From positions 5,583 to 69,582 of the forward strand of contig DCWQ01000021.1 in assembly GCA_002328185.1 (NCBI GenBank): a stretch of 64,000 bases of DNA, given 5' to 3'. The translations under genes and the position numbers were made by a program. Shown here piece after piece: positions 26,512 to 34,710 of the stretch. The notes under the pieces were generated by a model that did no database searches, was not told where the DNA came from, and worked only from the letters and a program-made list of their open reading frames with translations. The DNA comes from Dehalococcoidia bacterium UBA2158. GTDB lineage: Bacteria; Chloroflexota; Dehalococcoidia; Lucifugimonadales; UBA3495. Numbering within the stretch: the stretch's first letter is position 1; each line of letters starts with the position of its first letter.

Positions 26512-27447
26512 CTACAACTCCTCATGGGTGGTGAGGCGGAGGAAGATCTCTTCCAGGCTCATTCCGACCATCTGTAGGCCCCGCAGACTCCAGCCGTTGC
26601 TGATCACTGCCTGGGATATCTCGTCACGCAGGTCTTTTTCGGATTGGGCCTGGATGATGTAGGTGTGGCGGCCGTCGTTGTTGACGTGGGCTACTTCGTT
26701 GACGCCCTTGATGCCCTTCAGGACTGGGAGCACCTCCGCGGCCGGCCCGCCGACTTCCACTTCAAGACGCTCGACACCCTGCAGGCCCGCGGCCAGGTTT
26801 TTTGGAGTATCTTCAGCCACGATGCGGCCTTCGTTGATGATCAAGACCCGGTCGCAAAGCATGCTGACTTCGGGGAGGATGTGGCTACTCAAGACCACGG
26901 TCTGGTCGCTGCCCAGCTCCTTGATGAGACGCCGCGTTTCCACCACCTGAATGGGGTCGATGCCGATGGTTGGTTCGTCCAGCACCAGCACCTGTGGTTC
27001 GTGCAAGATAGCCTGAGCGATGCCCACGCGCTGGCGGAACCCTTTGGAGAGCTTCCCTATCTGGGTTTTGCGGTAGTCGCCCAGGCGGCACACGGCTACA
27101 ACGTCGCCCAAGCGCGCCTTGATCGACTTGGGAGCCATGCCCCGAAGGGTGCCCATGTACTTCAGATAGCCGTTGACAGACATGTCGGTGTACAGCGGCA
27201 CGGTTTCTGGCAGGTAGCCCACCCGGCGGCGGGCGTCCAACGATTGTTCCACCACGTCGTAGCCGTCCAGAGTCACGGTGCCGTGAGTCGGAGGCATGAA
27301 GCCGGTGATGATGCGCATCGTGGTCGTCTTTCCGGCGCCGTTGGGGCCTAGAAATCCTAAGATCTCGCCCTTTCTGACACCGAAGCTGACGTCTTGAATC
27401 GCAGGATATGGGCCGTAATAGTGGGTCAGGCCCTCGGCCTGAATCAT
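26512..27447 (-). CDS. ABC transporter ATP-binding protein, GldA-like
   Basis: ABC ATPase with Walker A FLGPNGAGKTTTMR, the signature LSKGFRQRVGIAQAI, Walker B VLVLDEPTIGID, and a switch His in VVLSSHILPE. After the ATPase core (about residues 1-215) a C-terminal accessory domain (about 220-310) ends EEIFLRLTTHEEL. It is the first gene of the ABC-GldF-GldG-DUF4340 row. The ATG at 27447 and a TTG at 27459 are both possible starts; neither has a clear ribosome site. No promoter identified. Confidence 0.94.
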   Translation of the reverse strand: MIQAEGLTHYYGPYPAIQDVSFGVRKGEILGFLGPNGAGKTTTMRIITGFMPPTHGTVTLDGYDVVEQSLDARRRVGYLPETVPLYTDMSVNGYLKYMGTLRGMAPKSIKARLGDVVAVCRLGDYRKTQIGKLSKGFRQRVGIAQAILHEPQVLVLDEPTIGIDPIQVVETRRLIKELGSDQTVVLSSHILPEVSMLCDRVLIINEGRIVAEDTPKNLAAGLQGVERLEVEVGGPAAEVLPVLKGIKGVNEVAHVNNDGRHTYIIQAQSEKDLRDEISQAVISNGWSLRGLQMVGMSLEEIFLRLTTHEEL

Positions 27448-27631
27448 ATTGGGCTGCAAACTATTTCACGTCGTCTGGCTCGCCTGAGCGGGCCGAATTT
27501 AACCTGATTGTGCTAGGCCACAAGTGATGATATTCTATACAACTGAATTTGCCAAGGAGCGCGAATTCGTTATTTGAGCTATCTATAGCGTAATTACCCG
27601 CGTATTTTTCCCGGATTTCTTTGGAGGCTGG

Positions 27632-28063
27632 ATGCACCTGGTTATCGACGGTTACGGCGGAGATATCGACAAGATGTGGGACGAGGACTTGGTACGCAAC
27701 TTCCTGTATGACTATCCCGATTCTTTGGATATGACCCGCATAACTGAGCCCAACGTTCTCAAATACGAGGCGCCCAAGAGAGAAGACTCCGGTGTGTCTG
27801 GGTTCGTGATCATAGCCGAAAGCCATATCAGTATCCATACTTTTCCCTGCAAGAACTACATCAATATCGACATCTTCTCTTGCCAGCCCTTTGATCACGA
27901 ATTGGCGCTGGAAGACGTTAAGGAATTGTTCGGCCTGACCGAGGTCAAGACGTGGCTGTTGGACCGCGGCCTTGAATGGCTGGATGAGCGCCAGGGTCTG
28001 GCCGAAGCACAACAGCAGCGCACCGCCCTTGAAGCCAGCGGACCAGGCAGTCATTTTGACTGA
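27632..28063 (+). CDS. speD: S-adenosylmethionine decarboxylase proenzyme (SpeH type)
   Basis: Pyruvoyl-dependent decarboxylase supplying the aminopropyl donor for spermidine. The self-cleavage site is E63-S64 within GFVIIAESHISIHTFP, which produces the pyruvoyl group from Ser64, and the catalytic Cys lies in IDIFSC (about residue 84). The 143 residues match the small prokaryotic class. A good ribosome site (TTGGAGGC) precedes the ATG. A possible promoter (TTGTGC-17-TATTCT) lies at 27508-27536. It overlaps speB by 8 bases. No spermidine synthase gene is in the window. Confidence 0.93.
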   Translation: MHLVIDGYGGDIDKMWDEDLVRNFLYDYPDSLDMTRITEPNVLKYEAPKREDSGVSGFVIIAESHISIHTFPCKNYINIDIFSCQPFDHELALEDVKELFGLTEVKTWLLDRGLEWLDERQGLAEAQQQRTALEASGPGSHFD

Positions 28064-28958
28064 ACCCGGGCTCGATTCTGCTTCGTCCTTGATTCCTCAC
28101 AACTTCCTCGCCTTGCCCCAGGAACGGTCGTCCCTTGATGCCGCCAAGGTTGCCCTGATCCCCGTCCCTTACGACAGCACCACATCTTTCAGGAGCGGCT
28201 CCCGTGACGGCCCAGAGGCTATGATTACGGCTTCCTATGGTCTAGAGGATTACGATTTTGAGCTTGAACTGGATGTATCAGAGATCGGCATCCACACCAC
28301 GGGCGCTCTGGAACCCCACATGGCCGGTCCTGGCCCAATGACCGAGCGTATCAAGACCGTAGTCGCCTCCTATATCGGCATGGGGAAGACCGTTGGGCTG
28401 CTGGGCGGGGAGCACTCCATAACCATCGGGTCGGTCCGGGCCCATGTGGAAGCCTACCCCGGTCTTTCAGTGTTGTATCTGGACGCACATGCCGACCTGC
28501 GCGACGAGTACATGGGCACCCCTTTCGGACACGCCACTGCCGCCCGCCGGGCCTACGAATGTTGCCCGATAGCCCTGGCCGGAGTGCGCAGCTTGTGCCA
28601 GGAAGAGCATGACTTCATCCGGGAGAACAACGTCCCGGTCTGGTATTGGGGCGCCGACCCGGTTAGCAGTTCACCGGAAAGCGTGCTGGACAGCCTCAGC
28701 GACACGGTATATGTGAGCGTGGACCTGGACGTGCTGGACCCGGCCTTGATGCCCGCCGTGGGCACCCCGGAGCCTGGGGGAATGGCCTGGCATCAACTGG
28801 TCTCATTGCTGGGCAAGGTGGCAGCGTCCCGCCGAATAGTCGGCTTTGATGTTTGCGAACTGGCCCCAGCGGATGGCCCTCCCGCCTGCTTTTACACCGC
28901 CGCCAAGTTGGTCTACAAGTTAGTGGCTTACGCCTGTGGCGGCAAACAGGTCTCCTAG
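28056..28958 (+). CDS. speB: Agmatinase/ureohydrolase family protein
   Basis: Binuclear-manganese ureohydrolase that would cleave agmatine to putrescine and urea. Metal ligands are visible in GGEHSITIGS, YLDAHADLRDEY and SVDLDVLDPA. The size (300 residues) is right for agmatinase; guanidinopropionase or formimidoylglutamase are alternatives. Translation probably starts at TTG 28056, overlapping the end of speD by 8 bases, so the two are translationally coupled; the longer frame back to 27972 would sit inside speD. Pairing with speD fits a putrescine-to-spermidine route. Confidence 0.9.
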   Translation: MTEPGLDSASSLIPHNFLALPQERSSLDAAKVALIPVPYDSTTSFRSGSRDGPEAMITASYGLEDYDFELELDVSEIGIHTTGALEPHMAGPGPMTERIKTVVASYIGMGKTVGLLGGEHSITIGSVRAHVEAYPGLSVLYLDAHADLRDEYMGTPFGHATAARRAYECCPIALAGVRSLCQEEHDFIRENNVPVWYWGADPVSSSPESVLDSLSDTVYVSVDLDVLDPALMPAVGTPEPGGMAWHQLVSLLGKVAASRRIVGFDVCELAPADGPPACFYTAAKLVYKLVAYACGGKQVS

Positions 28959-29078
28959 GCGCACAGCCCGGCGATTCGTCGGGTATAGCGGCGTCAGGTG
29001 TTCATGTGAGATGCTGGATATACAATAGCCTTCCGGTATCGGCTGTATCGGCTGGCTGAATCGAAGGGTCGTGTATCT

Positions 29079-29780
29079 ATGGGAGCATCGCTGCGATTGG
29101 GCCGGGTTTTCGGCATCCCGGTCGAGATCAACATCAGTTGGGTCTTAGTATTTCTGCTGCTCATCTATCTGCTTGCCGGGCAGTTTGATGACGCCAGATT
29201 GCTCTGGCCGGTGGCCCAACGGTGGTCGGTCGCCATGATTACCGTGGTCCTGTTCTTCCTCTCGGTCCTCGCCCATGAACTCAGCCATAGCGTCATGGCC
29301 TTGAGCAAGGGGATACCGGTACGGGGCATAACCCTCTTCATCTTCGGCGGCGTTTCACATCTGGACCGCGAGCCCCAGCGGCCTCTCACCGAGTTCATGG
29401 TAGCTCTGATCGGGCCTCTTTTAAGCATCGTTCTGGCGGTGATGTTCGGCGCGGTCTGGTTCTTGTTGGGCCGGGGTGATTCCCCGGTGGAAGTGATCTT
29501 GCTGCTTCTGGCGTGGACCAATCTGAGCCTGGGATTGTTCAACCTGGTGCCCGGCTATCCGCTGGACGGGGGCCGCTTGCTGCGGGCGGGTATCTGGGGA
29601 TTCACCGGTAACCACCGCAAGGCGACGCGCATCTCGGCCGGGATGGGCCAGGCCGTGGGCGTGGCGATGGTTGTAGGGGGCGCCTCTCTGGCAGTATTCT
29701 CGGAACCGGTGGATGGCGTGTGGCTAGGAATCGTCGGGATTTTCTTATTTTCTTTGGCTAAAAGCAGTTTCCCAGAGTAG
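29079..29780 (+). CDS. Site-2 protease family membrane metalloprotease
   Basis: Intramembrane zinc protease (M50) of the minimal SpoIVFB-like type, 233 residues with about six membrane spans. The zinc motif HELSH is at residues 66-70 (LAHELSHSVMAL) and the second motif is NLVPGYPLDGGRLLRAG, whose Asp is the third ligand. No PDZ or CBS domain is attached. The start follows TCGTGTATCT with no strong ribosome site. It would cleave a membrane-anchored regulator; no anti-sigma partner is visible nearby. Confidence 0.93.
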   Translation: MGASLRLGRVFGIPVEINISWVLVFLLLIYLLAGQFDDARLLWPVAQRWSVAMITVVLFFLSVLAHELSHSVMALSKGIPVRGITLFIFGGVSHLDREPQRPLTEFMVALIGPLLSIVLAVMFGAVWFLLGRGDSPVEVILLLLAWTNLSLGLFNLVPGYPLDGGRLLRAGIWGFTGNHRKATRISAGMGQAVGVAMVVGGASLAVFSEPVDGVWLGIVGIFLFSLAKSSFPE

Positions 29781-29809
29781 GCCGTTCCAAGCTCGAATGA
29801 ACGTAGCTA

Positions 29810-29818
29810 TGCTAAAAT
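29810..29818 (+). promoter_or_regulatory. Extended -10 promoter element before the cysteine desulfurase
   Basis: TGCTAAAAT (extended -10, TGnTAAAAT), 30 bases before the gene start. The same string occurs on both arms of the element upstream of selA (5624-5653). No good -35 box is seen. Confidence 0.4.
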
Positions 29819-29848
29819 GGCTTCACCGAATTGCGGCCAAGAAGGCTG

Positions 29849-31060
29849 ATGTACATACGGACGAAAATGACGATCGAAGGCACAGTTTACTTAGACCATG
29901 CCGGCACCACGCCCCTGGACCCTAAGGTCCTTGAAGCCATGGTCCCCTATTTCAGTCAACACTTCGGCAACCCCTCCAGTCTCCACTCGGTGGGCCAAGA
30001 GGCCCGTTACGCCCTGGACGAGGCCCGGGAGCGGGTGGCCGGCGTGCTTAATTGCCGCCCCAGAGAGGTGGTTTTCACTGGGGGCGGGACTGAGTCGGAC
30101 AACGCGGCTATCCACGGAGTGGCCACGGCGCTGCACGAGACCGGCAACCACATCGTAACTTCCAGCGTGGAGCACCATGCCGTGTTGCACGCCTGCCAGT
30201 ACCTGGAGTCCCAGGGTTTTGAGGTCACCTATCTGCCGGTGGATGCCGACGGCATGGTGCAGCCTGAGGCGGTGTACAACGCCATCAACGAACGCACCAC
30301 CCTGGTTACCATCATGTACGGCAACAATGAGATCGGGACCATAAACCCAATCTCTGAGATCGCCAAAACCATTAAGAAGCGTGCCGGCAAGCTGTCGCGG
30401 ACCATCGTGTTCCATACTGATGCGGTGCAGGCAGCCGGATACCTGTCCCTGGGGGTCGCCGAATTAGGTGTCGACTTGCTGAGTCTGTCCGGGCACAAGT
30501 TCCACGGACCCAAGGGCACCGGGGTGCTTTACATAAAACGGGGCACGCCCTATCTGCCGTTGATCCACGGCGGAGGCCAGGAGAGGGAACGCCGTTCTGG
30601 CACCGAGAACATACCGGGGATCATCGGCTTGTCGCTGGCCCTAGATGCGGCTAATTCAGCCAGGGAGGAGACCAGCCAACGCTGCTCCGCACTCAGAGAC
30701 CAGATCATAGAATCGGTGTTGGAACAGATACCGGGCAGCCGCCTGAACGGCCACGCGACCCAGAGACTGCCCAACAACGCCAATTTCTCGTTCACGGGAG
30801 TGGAAGGGGAACCCATCCTGCTTGGCCTGGACATGGCGGGAATCGCCGCATCAAGCGGCAGCGCGTGCAGCTCGGGCTCGCTGGAACCTTCCCACGTTCT
30901 GTTAGCACTTGGCCAGTCGGCCGAGATCGCTCGCGGCAGCCTCCGACTCACCCTAGGCCGCGACAACACGGAAGAAGAGGTGGAATACCTGCTGGGAGTG
31001 TTGGTGGAGCTTGTCCAACGACTGCGCCAATTGCCCAGCCTGACCACCGCCCGCTCATGA
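29849..31060 (+). CDS. Cysteine desulfurase, NifS/IscS family
   Basis: PLP enzyme that takes sulfur from cysteine and delivers it as a persulfide to Fe-S or tRNA-thiolation scaffolds. PLP-lysine is in LSLSGHKFHGPKGTGVLYI (about K217); the persulfide Cys is in ASSGSACSSGSLEPSHVL (about residue 343). Length of 403 fits. The ATG at 29849 has AAGAAGG nearby; ATG 29867 is possible and a TTG at 29831 is less likely. It is a lone gene here without iscU or a tRNA thiolase, so the exact class (NifS, IscS or the MnmA partner) cannot be decided. Confidence 0.92.
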   Translation: MYIRTKMTIEGTVYLDHAGTTPLDPKVLEAMVPYFSQHFGNPSSLHSVGQEARYALDEARERVAGVLNCRPREVVFTGGGTESDNAAIHGVATALHETGNHIVTSSVEHHAVLHACQYLESQGFEVTYLPVDADGMVQPEAVYNAINERTTLVTIMYGNNEIGTINPISEIAKTIKKRAGKLSRTIVFHTDAVQAAGYLSLGVAELGVDLLSLSGHKFHGPKGTGVLYIKRGTPYLPLIHGGGQERERRSGTENIPGIIGLSLALDAANSAREETSQRCSALRDQIIESVLEQIPGSRLNGHATQRLPNNANFSFTGVEGEPILLGLDMAGIAASSGSACSSGSLEPSHVLLALGQSAEIARGSLRLTLGRDNTEEEVEYLLGVLVELVQRLRQLPSLTTARS

Positions 31061-31143
31061 ATCTACTGTTATCGGCAGCGGCGTATCTTGGTTGACTACA
31101 CTGGCTCCCATGAAACGTTATCCCTGTTGGCCGGAGTTCCGGT

Positions 31144-31968
31144 TTGATTTTTAAACGCTCGATATTTTGGCTCCTTCTGATCTTGATGCCTTTCTTGATC
31201 GTGGCTTGCAGCGATGCGTCCTCTACGTTGGGTCAGTACCACGAGGGCCGGATCCTATTGTTGAATGTTTTGGAGATGAAGCGTTCCGACGAACTCCGCT
31301 ACTCGACCATCGACACCGAAGATGTCATCCGCAAGTGGCGGATCCAGCCTTCGGCTCCAGGCCAAGAACTTCTGATGATGCGCTTCAAGTTGGAGAACCA
31401 CGTCGCGTTGAATACGGTGGTCGTCGCAGACCAGCAAGCGGCGGTGATCGAGGGCTTCTTCGAGGATGATTACCGGCCGATCAGCATCACCGACACGGTG
31501 TTTCTGGACCAGCGCGGCCAGGGAGAAGGCGCCGTCACGATGGAGGCTGGCGAGTGCACGGACCACGCCCGGCTGGTGGTGAATGCCGGGACCAACGTCC
31601 AGTGGACCAACCGGGGGGAGACGAATTCCGCGATTCAGTTTGGCCCGGGCGTACTGTCTGATCTTGGTGTAGAGCTGCTCCAGATAGCGCCGGGAGCCTC
31701 GATCACCCACCGTTTCGACCAACCGGGGACATTCAATTACCAATGCTCCAGCGGCGGCGACGGCTCCCCCCAGCCGGCCCAGATCTTGGTCGAGGCTGCT
31801 GATTCGGTCCGGGACAACAAAGAGAACAACATCCTCTTCTTAGAGGGCTCATTTAATCTGCCCAGGGACACCTCGATCGACGGGTGGATGCTGTTTGATA
31901 TCCCCAAAGACACCAAGATCAAGAACCTGCGCTGGCGGGCCGGAGACAGCATCACCGTCCGGTTCTAG
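31144..31968 (+). CDS. Lipoprotein with a cupredoxin-like domain
   Basis: The signal peptide IFWLLLILMPFLIVAC ends in a lipobox with Cys, so the protein is exported and lipid-anchored. Residues about 120-215 resemble a plastocyanin-like fold (VNAGTNVQWTNRGETNSAIQFG, HRFDQPGTFNYQCSSGG), but the His after the Cys that normally completes the blue-copper site (CxxH) is absent, so copper binding is doubtful. Other parts are not recognised. The TTG start at 31144 has CCGGAG at good spacing. It lies 83 bases after the cysteine desulfurase stop. Confidence 0.75.
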   Translation: MIFKRSIFWLLLILMPFLIVACSDASSTLGQYHEGRILLLNVLEMKRSDELRYSTIDTEDVIRKWRIQPSAPGQELLMMRFKLENHVALNTVVVADQQAAVIEGFFEDDYRPISITDTVFLDQRGQGEGAVTMEAGECTDHARLVVNAGTNVQWTNRGETNSAIQFGPGVLSDLGVELLQIAPGASITHRFDQPGTFNYQCSSGGDGSPQPAQILVEAADSVRDNKENNILFLEGSFNLPRDTSIDGWMLFDIPKDTKIKNLRWRAGDSITVRF

Positions 31969-32040
31969 GCGGCGTTAGCCGCTGATTGAACCGTGTGCTC
32001 TTTCGACTTAAGTCCTTCTCTTCGTCTATTCTTTGGTTTC

Positions 32041-32280
32041 TTTCCCCGTCATCCAGGAAAAAACCGGAATGACGGCAAGGCATATCTGATGGCTCTCGAA
32101 TGACCTATGCCCAATCGTTGCCCTTACCCTAACCCTCCCCGTTGTGACGAGAGAGGGGACTTGTCTTGTCATTCCGGCGCAGGCCGGAATCCATGTAGAC
32201 ACACCTGCAACCAACTTTCCCAGATAATCGGGCTTTGATTCCAAGAGGAGTTCCGTGGATTCCCGCTTTCGCAGGAATGG
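32041..32280. repeat. Cluster of family A and B dispersed repeats
   Basis: Three family B units (about 32047-32075, 32168-32194 and 32256-32280, e.g. CATTCCGGCGCAGGCCGGAATCC) surround one family A unit (about 32121-32159, ACCCTCCCC-GTTGTGACGAG-AGAGGGGA). The gap 31969-32321 contains these and no clear gene. Confidence 0.6.
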
Positions 32281-32321
32281 TGGCGTTAGTGCGGGCGCGG
32301 TAAAATTCGGTCAAATCCGTG

Positions 32322-32984
32322 ATGGAGCTTTGGTCTATGGGCCGCATGCGCCGGTATCTGGACATACTGGTTTTCGGCGGCGAAAGAAGGGTCGTGCAAG
32401 GCGCTTCTCCGCCTCCTATCTGGCGTAGGTTGTTCCACATCGTCGCCGGGTCTTCTATATCGCTGGTCGCGATATGGGTATCCGAGACACCCATGATCTG
32501 GGCCTTGGCGGTACTGGCCGGTCAGGGGCTTGCCCTGGACTTGGTCCGGTTCAGAGTCGGCTGGCTGAACGCGCTGTTCACCCGCTGGCTGGCGCCCCTT
32601 CTCAAGGAAGACGAGGCGGCTCACATCACCGGCGCCACCTACATGCTCATAGCGGCCCTGATCGTCTACGTGCTTTTTGGGAAAGAAGTGGCCATCCCGG
32701 TCATGTTCTTCCTATCCCTGGGAGACCCGGCGGCTGCGATGGTGGGTCGGCGCATGCCTGGCCCCAGGATATTCGGCAAGTCTCCGCTGGGTACCGTGGC
32801 GTTCGTCGGAGTTGGCGCTGGGGCGGCGGCGGTGCTCATCGTGGCCAACGGCATCGATCACCATTGGGCGCTTTGGGTGGGGGCAGGAGTGGCTGCAGTT
32901 GTGGAATTGGCGTCTATCCCACCGGATGACAATTTGGCCATTCCCCTTCTGGCGGGGACGGTTATGTTTGTGTTGGGAGTCTAG
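32322..32984 (+). CDS. Dolichol kinase/phosphatidate cytidylyltransferase-like membrane protein
   Basis: About 220 residues with around seven hydrophobic spans (IVAGSSISLVAIWV, MIWALAVLAGQGLALDLV, GATYMLIAALIVYVLF, LGTVAFVGVGAGAAAVLIVA). The soluble loop FLSLGDPAAAMVGRRMPGPR followed by IFGKSPLGTVAFV is the conserved region of the SEC59/dolichol-kinase and prenol-kinase family, which use a nucleoside triphosphate to phosphorylate a polyprenol or related lipid. Starts are uncertain: ATG at 32322, 32337 or 32346, none with a strong site. The substrate is not determinable. Confidence 0.8.
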   Translation: MELWSMGRMRRYLDILVFGGERRVVQGASPPPIWRRLFHIVAGSSISLVAIWVSETPMIWALAVLAGQGLALDLVRFRVGWLNALFTRWLAPLLKEDEAAHITGATYMLIAALIVYVLFGKEVAIPVMFFLSLGDPAAAMVGRRMPGPRIFGKSPLGTVAFVGVGAGAAAVLIVANGIDHHWALWVGAGVAAVVELASIPPDDNLAIPLLAGTVMFVLGV

Positions 32985-33136
32985 GCGGTCTCCGAGTCGT
33001 ATAGGTCAGGCTAAAGCCAGGACAATATCCGTTTGGAACTAAACAGGCCTTGGTCCATTGGACTGCGGTGGATGCCAAGCGTAGCGGGTTGAAAACTCGC
33101 GCCTACGGACCGGTCCGTCCCAAGCTCAAGATGAAT

Positions 33137-33267
33137 GGATTCCGGCGAAAGCCGGAATGACGGGGAAGTAACTCCCTCTCCCATCCTTCCGCGGAAAGAG
33201 GAGAGGGTGAGGGCGATGGTTTGGCGCAAGTCTGGTTTGCCTGGATTCCTGCTTTCGCAGGGATGGC
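33137..33267. repeat. Cluster of dispersed repeats, families A and B
   Basis: TGGATTCCGGCGAAAGCCGGAATGACGG (family B, 33137-33164), CTCCCTCTCCC-ATCCTTCCGCGGAAAGAGG-AGAGGGTGAGGG (family A, about 33172-33214) and GGATTCCTGCTTTCGCAGGGATGGCG (family B, 33241-33267). The gap 32985-33303 shows only these units and no gene. Confidence 0.6.
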
Positions 33268-33303
33268 GTAGGGGTTGGCCAGGACGAACGGTGTGGCGTA
33301 GCC

Positions 33304-34665
33304 CTACTGGGCTGCCCCGTTGAAATCGGTTATCTCCGCCCGCTCCCGCTGGAATTTCACGTAGGCTTGCTTGCTCATCAGCGGCCGGTGATTGGCTTTG
33401 ACCTCTTGGGCCCGCTTGGCGCCGTCGGCCAGCAGGTCGATCACTACCATGGCCATGATCTTGGCAGGCATGATCACCGCGGACTCGTAGTCGGTGATGA
33501 CGTACTCACTGCTGTGGCCCGGACCGACCGCTCCGGCGGCGTAGGGGTGGCATGCGGGCATCAGGTGGCTTAGGTCTCCCATGTCGGTGGAGCCGCCTCG
33601 GTTGTGGCGGGCTGGCATGACCAGCGTGGCCTGTTCCCCCATCAGTTCAACGGCTGTCCTCCGGAAGATGTCCTGCAACTTAGTATCGTGGCGCATGGGC
33701 AGGTAACCGGGGATGGTGGTGATGTTCACCGAAGCTCCCACGGCCAAGGCTCCGGCCCGGAAACAACGGTCCACCGCCACGGAGTTCTCAACCACAACCT
33801 TGGGGGTGGATGAGCGGACACGCCACTCCAGTCTCACATCCGAGGGCACAGCGCTGACTGCCTCGCCGCCCCTGGTCATGATTCCGTGGACGCGGACGGT
33901 GTCGTCGGCCTTGTGGGTCTCCCTGAGGGCGTTGATGGCTTGGATGGCGAATGAGGCAGCGTTCAGGGCGTTGACGCCCCGGTGGGGCAGGCTTCCGGCA
34001 TGGACCCCGACGCCCGTGTACTTAATGAACTTCACCACGTGGCCGTTGCTGGTGCCGCCCATGGCGAACTTACGCTCGCCCATGTCGCTGGCCGTGTGAC
34101 ACATCATGGCGATGTCCACGTCATCGAACTGGCCCAGGCGGATCAGTTCTTGTTTGCCGCCCAGGAACTCCAGCTTGCCCTCATTACGCATCTCCAGCCG
34201 CTGTTCGACCTCAATGAACTCCTCAGCTGGCACGGCGAAGGGCACGATCTCGCCCGAGAGTTGGGCCATCACTTCAGGAGTTAGTAGACCCATCGTGGCT
34301 CCCAGCATCATGCCGATCTGACAGTGATGACCGCAAGCATGGGCTGCGCCGGTGTCAGGGTCGGCGTGGGGATGTTCGGTCACTACCAGGGAGTCCAGTT
34401 CGCCGATCACGGCCACTCTGGGTCCGGGGCCTGCGCCGCCCTGTATGCGGCCCTTCAGTCCGGTGAGTGCCAGCCCGCTCTCGTGCTGGATGCCCAACTC
34501 TTGGAATTTCTCGGACACGAGTTTGGCGGTCTTGACCTCACGGAACCCGGCCTCAGGGTTGGCCAACACCTGCTGAGCCACGCCCACGATCTCCTTCTTG
34601 CGCTTCTCAATGGTCTCGCAGGCGCGTTTTTTTAGCTCTTCGATTGTAAGAGTAGATGTGGTCAT
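33304..34665 (-). CDS. M20 family metal-dependent amidohydrolase (copy 1)
   Basis: Zinc amidohydrolase/peptidase of the M20 (AbgB/amidase-like) group. Metal-ligand motifs are AHACGHHCQIGMMLGA and VPAEEFIEVEQRLEM; the C-terminal RGGSTDMGDLSHLMPACHPY supplies the last ligands. The central dimerisation domain lies at about residues 190-310. Length (453) fits. It is followed upstream on the strand by a paralogue with the same motif set, so a tandem duplication is likely. Substrates of this group are aminoacylated or amidated small molecules; the particular one is not known. Confidence 0.9.
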   Translation of the reverse strand: MTTSTLTIEELKKRACETIEKRKKEIVGVAQQVLANPEAGFREVKTAKLVSEKFQELGIQHESGLALTGLKGRIQGGAGPGPRVAVIGELDSLVVTEHPHADPDTGAAHACGHHCQIGMMLGATMGLLTPEVMAQLSGEIVPFAVPAEEFIEVEQRLEMRNEGKLEFLGGKQELIRLGQFDDVDIAMMCHTASDMGERKFAMGGTSNGHVVKFIKYTGVGVHAGSLPHRGVNALNAASFAIQAINALRETHKADDTVRVHGIMTRGGEAVSAVPSDVRLEWRVRSSTPKVVVENSVAVDRCFRAGALAVGASVNITTIPGYLPMRHDTKLQDIFRRTAVELMGEQATLVMPARHNRGGSTDMGDLSHLMPACHPYAAGAVGPGHSSEYVITDYESAVIMPAKIMAMVVIDLLADGAKRAQEVKANHRPLMSKQAYVKFQRERAEITDFNGAAQ

Positions 34666-34710
34666 GGATTAGGAGACCCTAGATGAGAGAGTAGGTGTGG
34701 TCATGGGTGA

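Noticed and set aside
25796..27447. Gliding-motility function for the GldA/F/G-like genes
   Set aside because: Same gene set is known from non-gliding bacteria and no other gliding genes are visible.
32286..32624. Minus-strand frame over the kinase-like gene start
   Set aside because: It overlaps a membrane-protein gene with clear motifs and has no motif itself.
32041..33267. Possible CRISPR array from repeated units
   Set aside because: Units vary in sequence and are irregularly spaced with no unique spacers of constant length.
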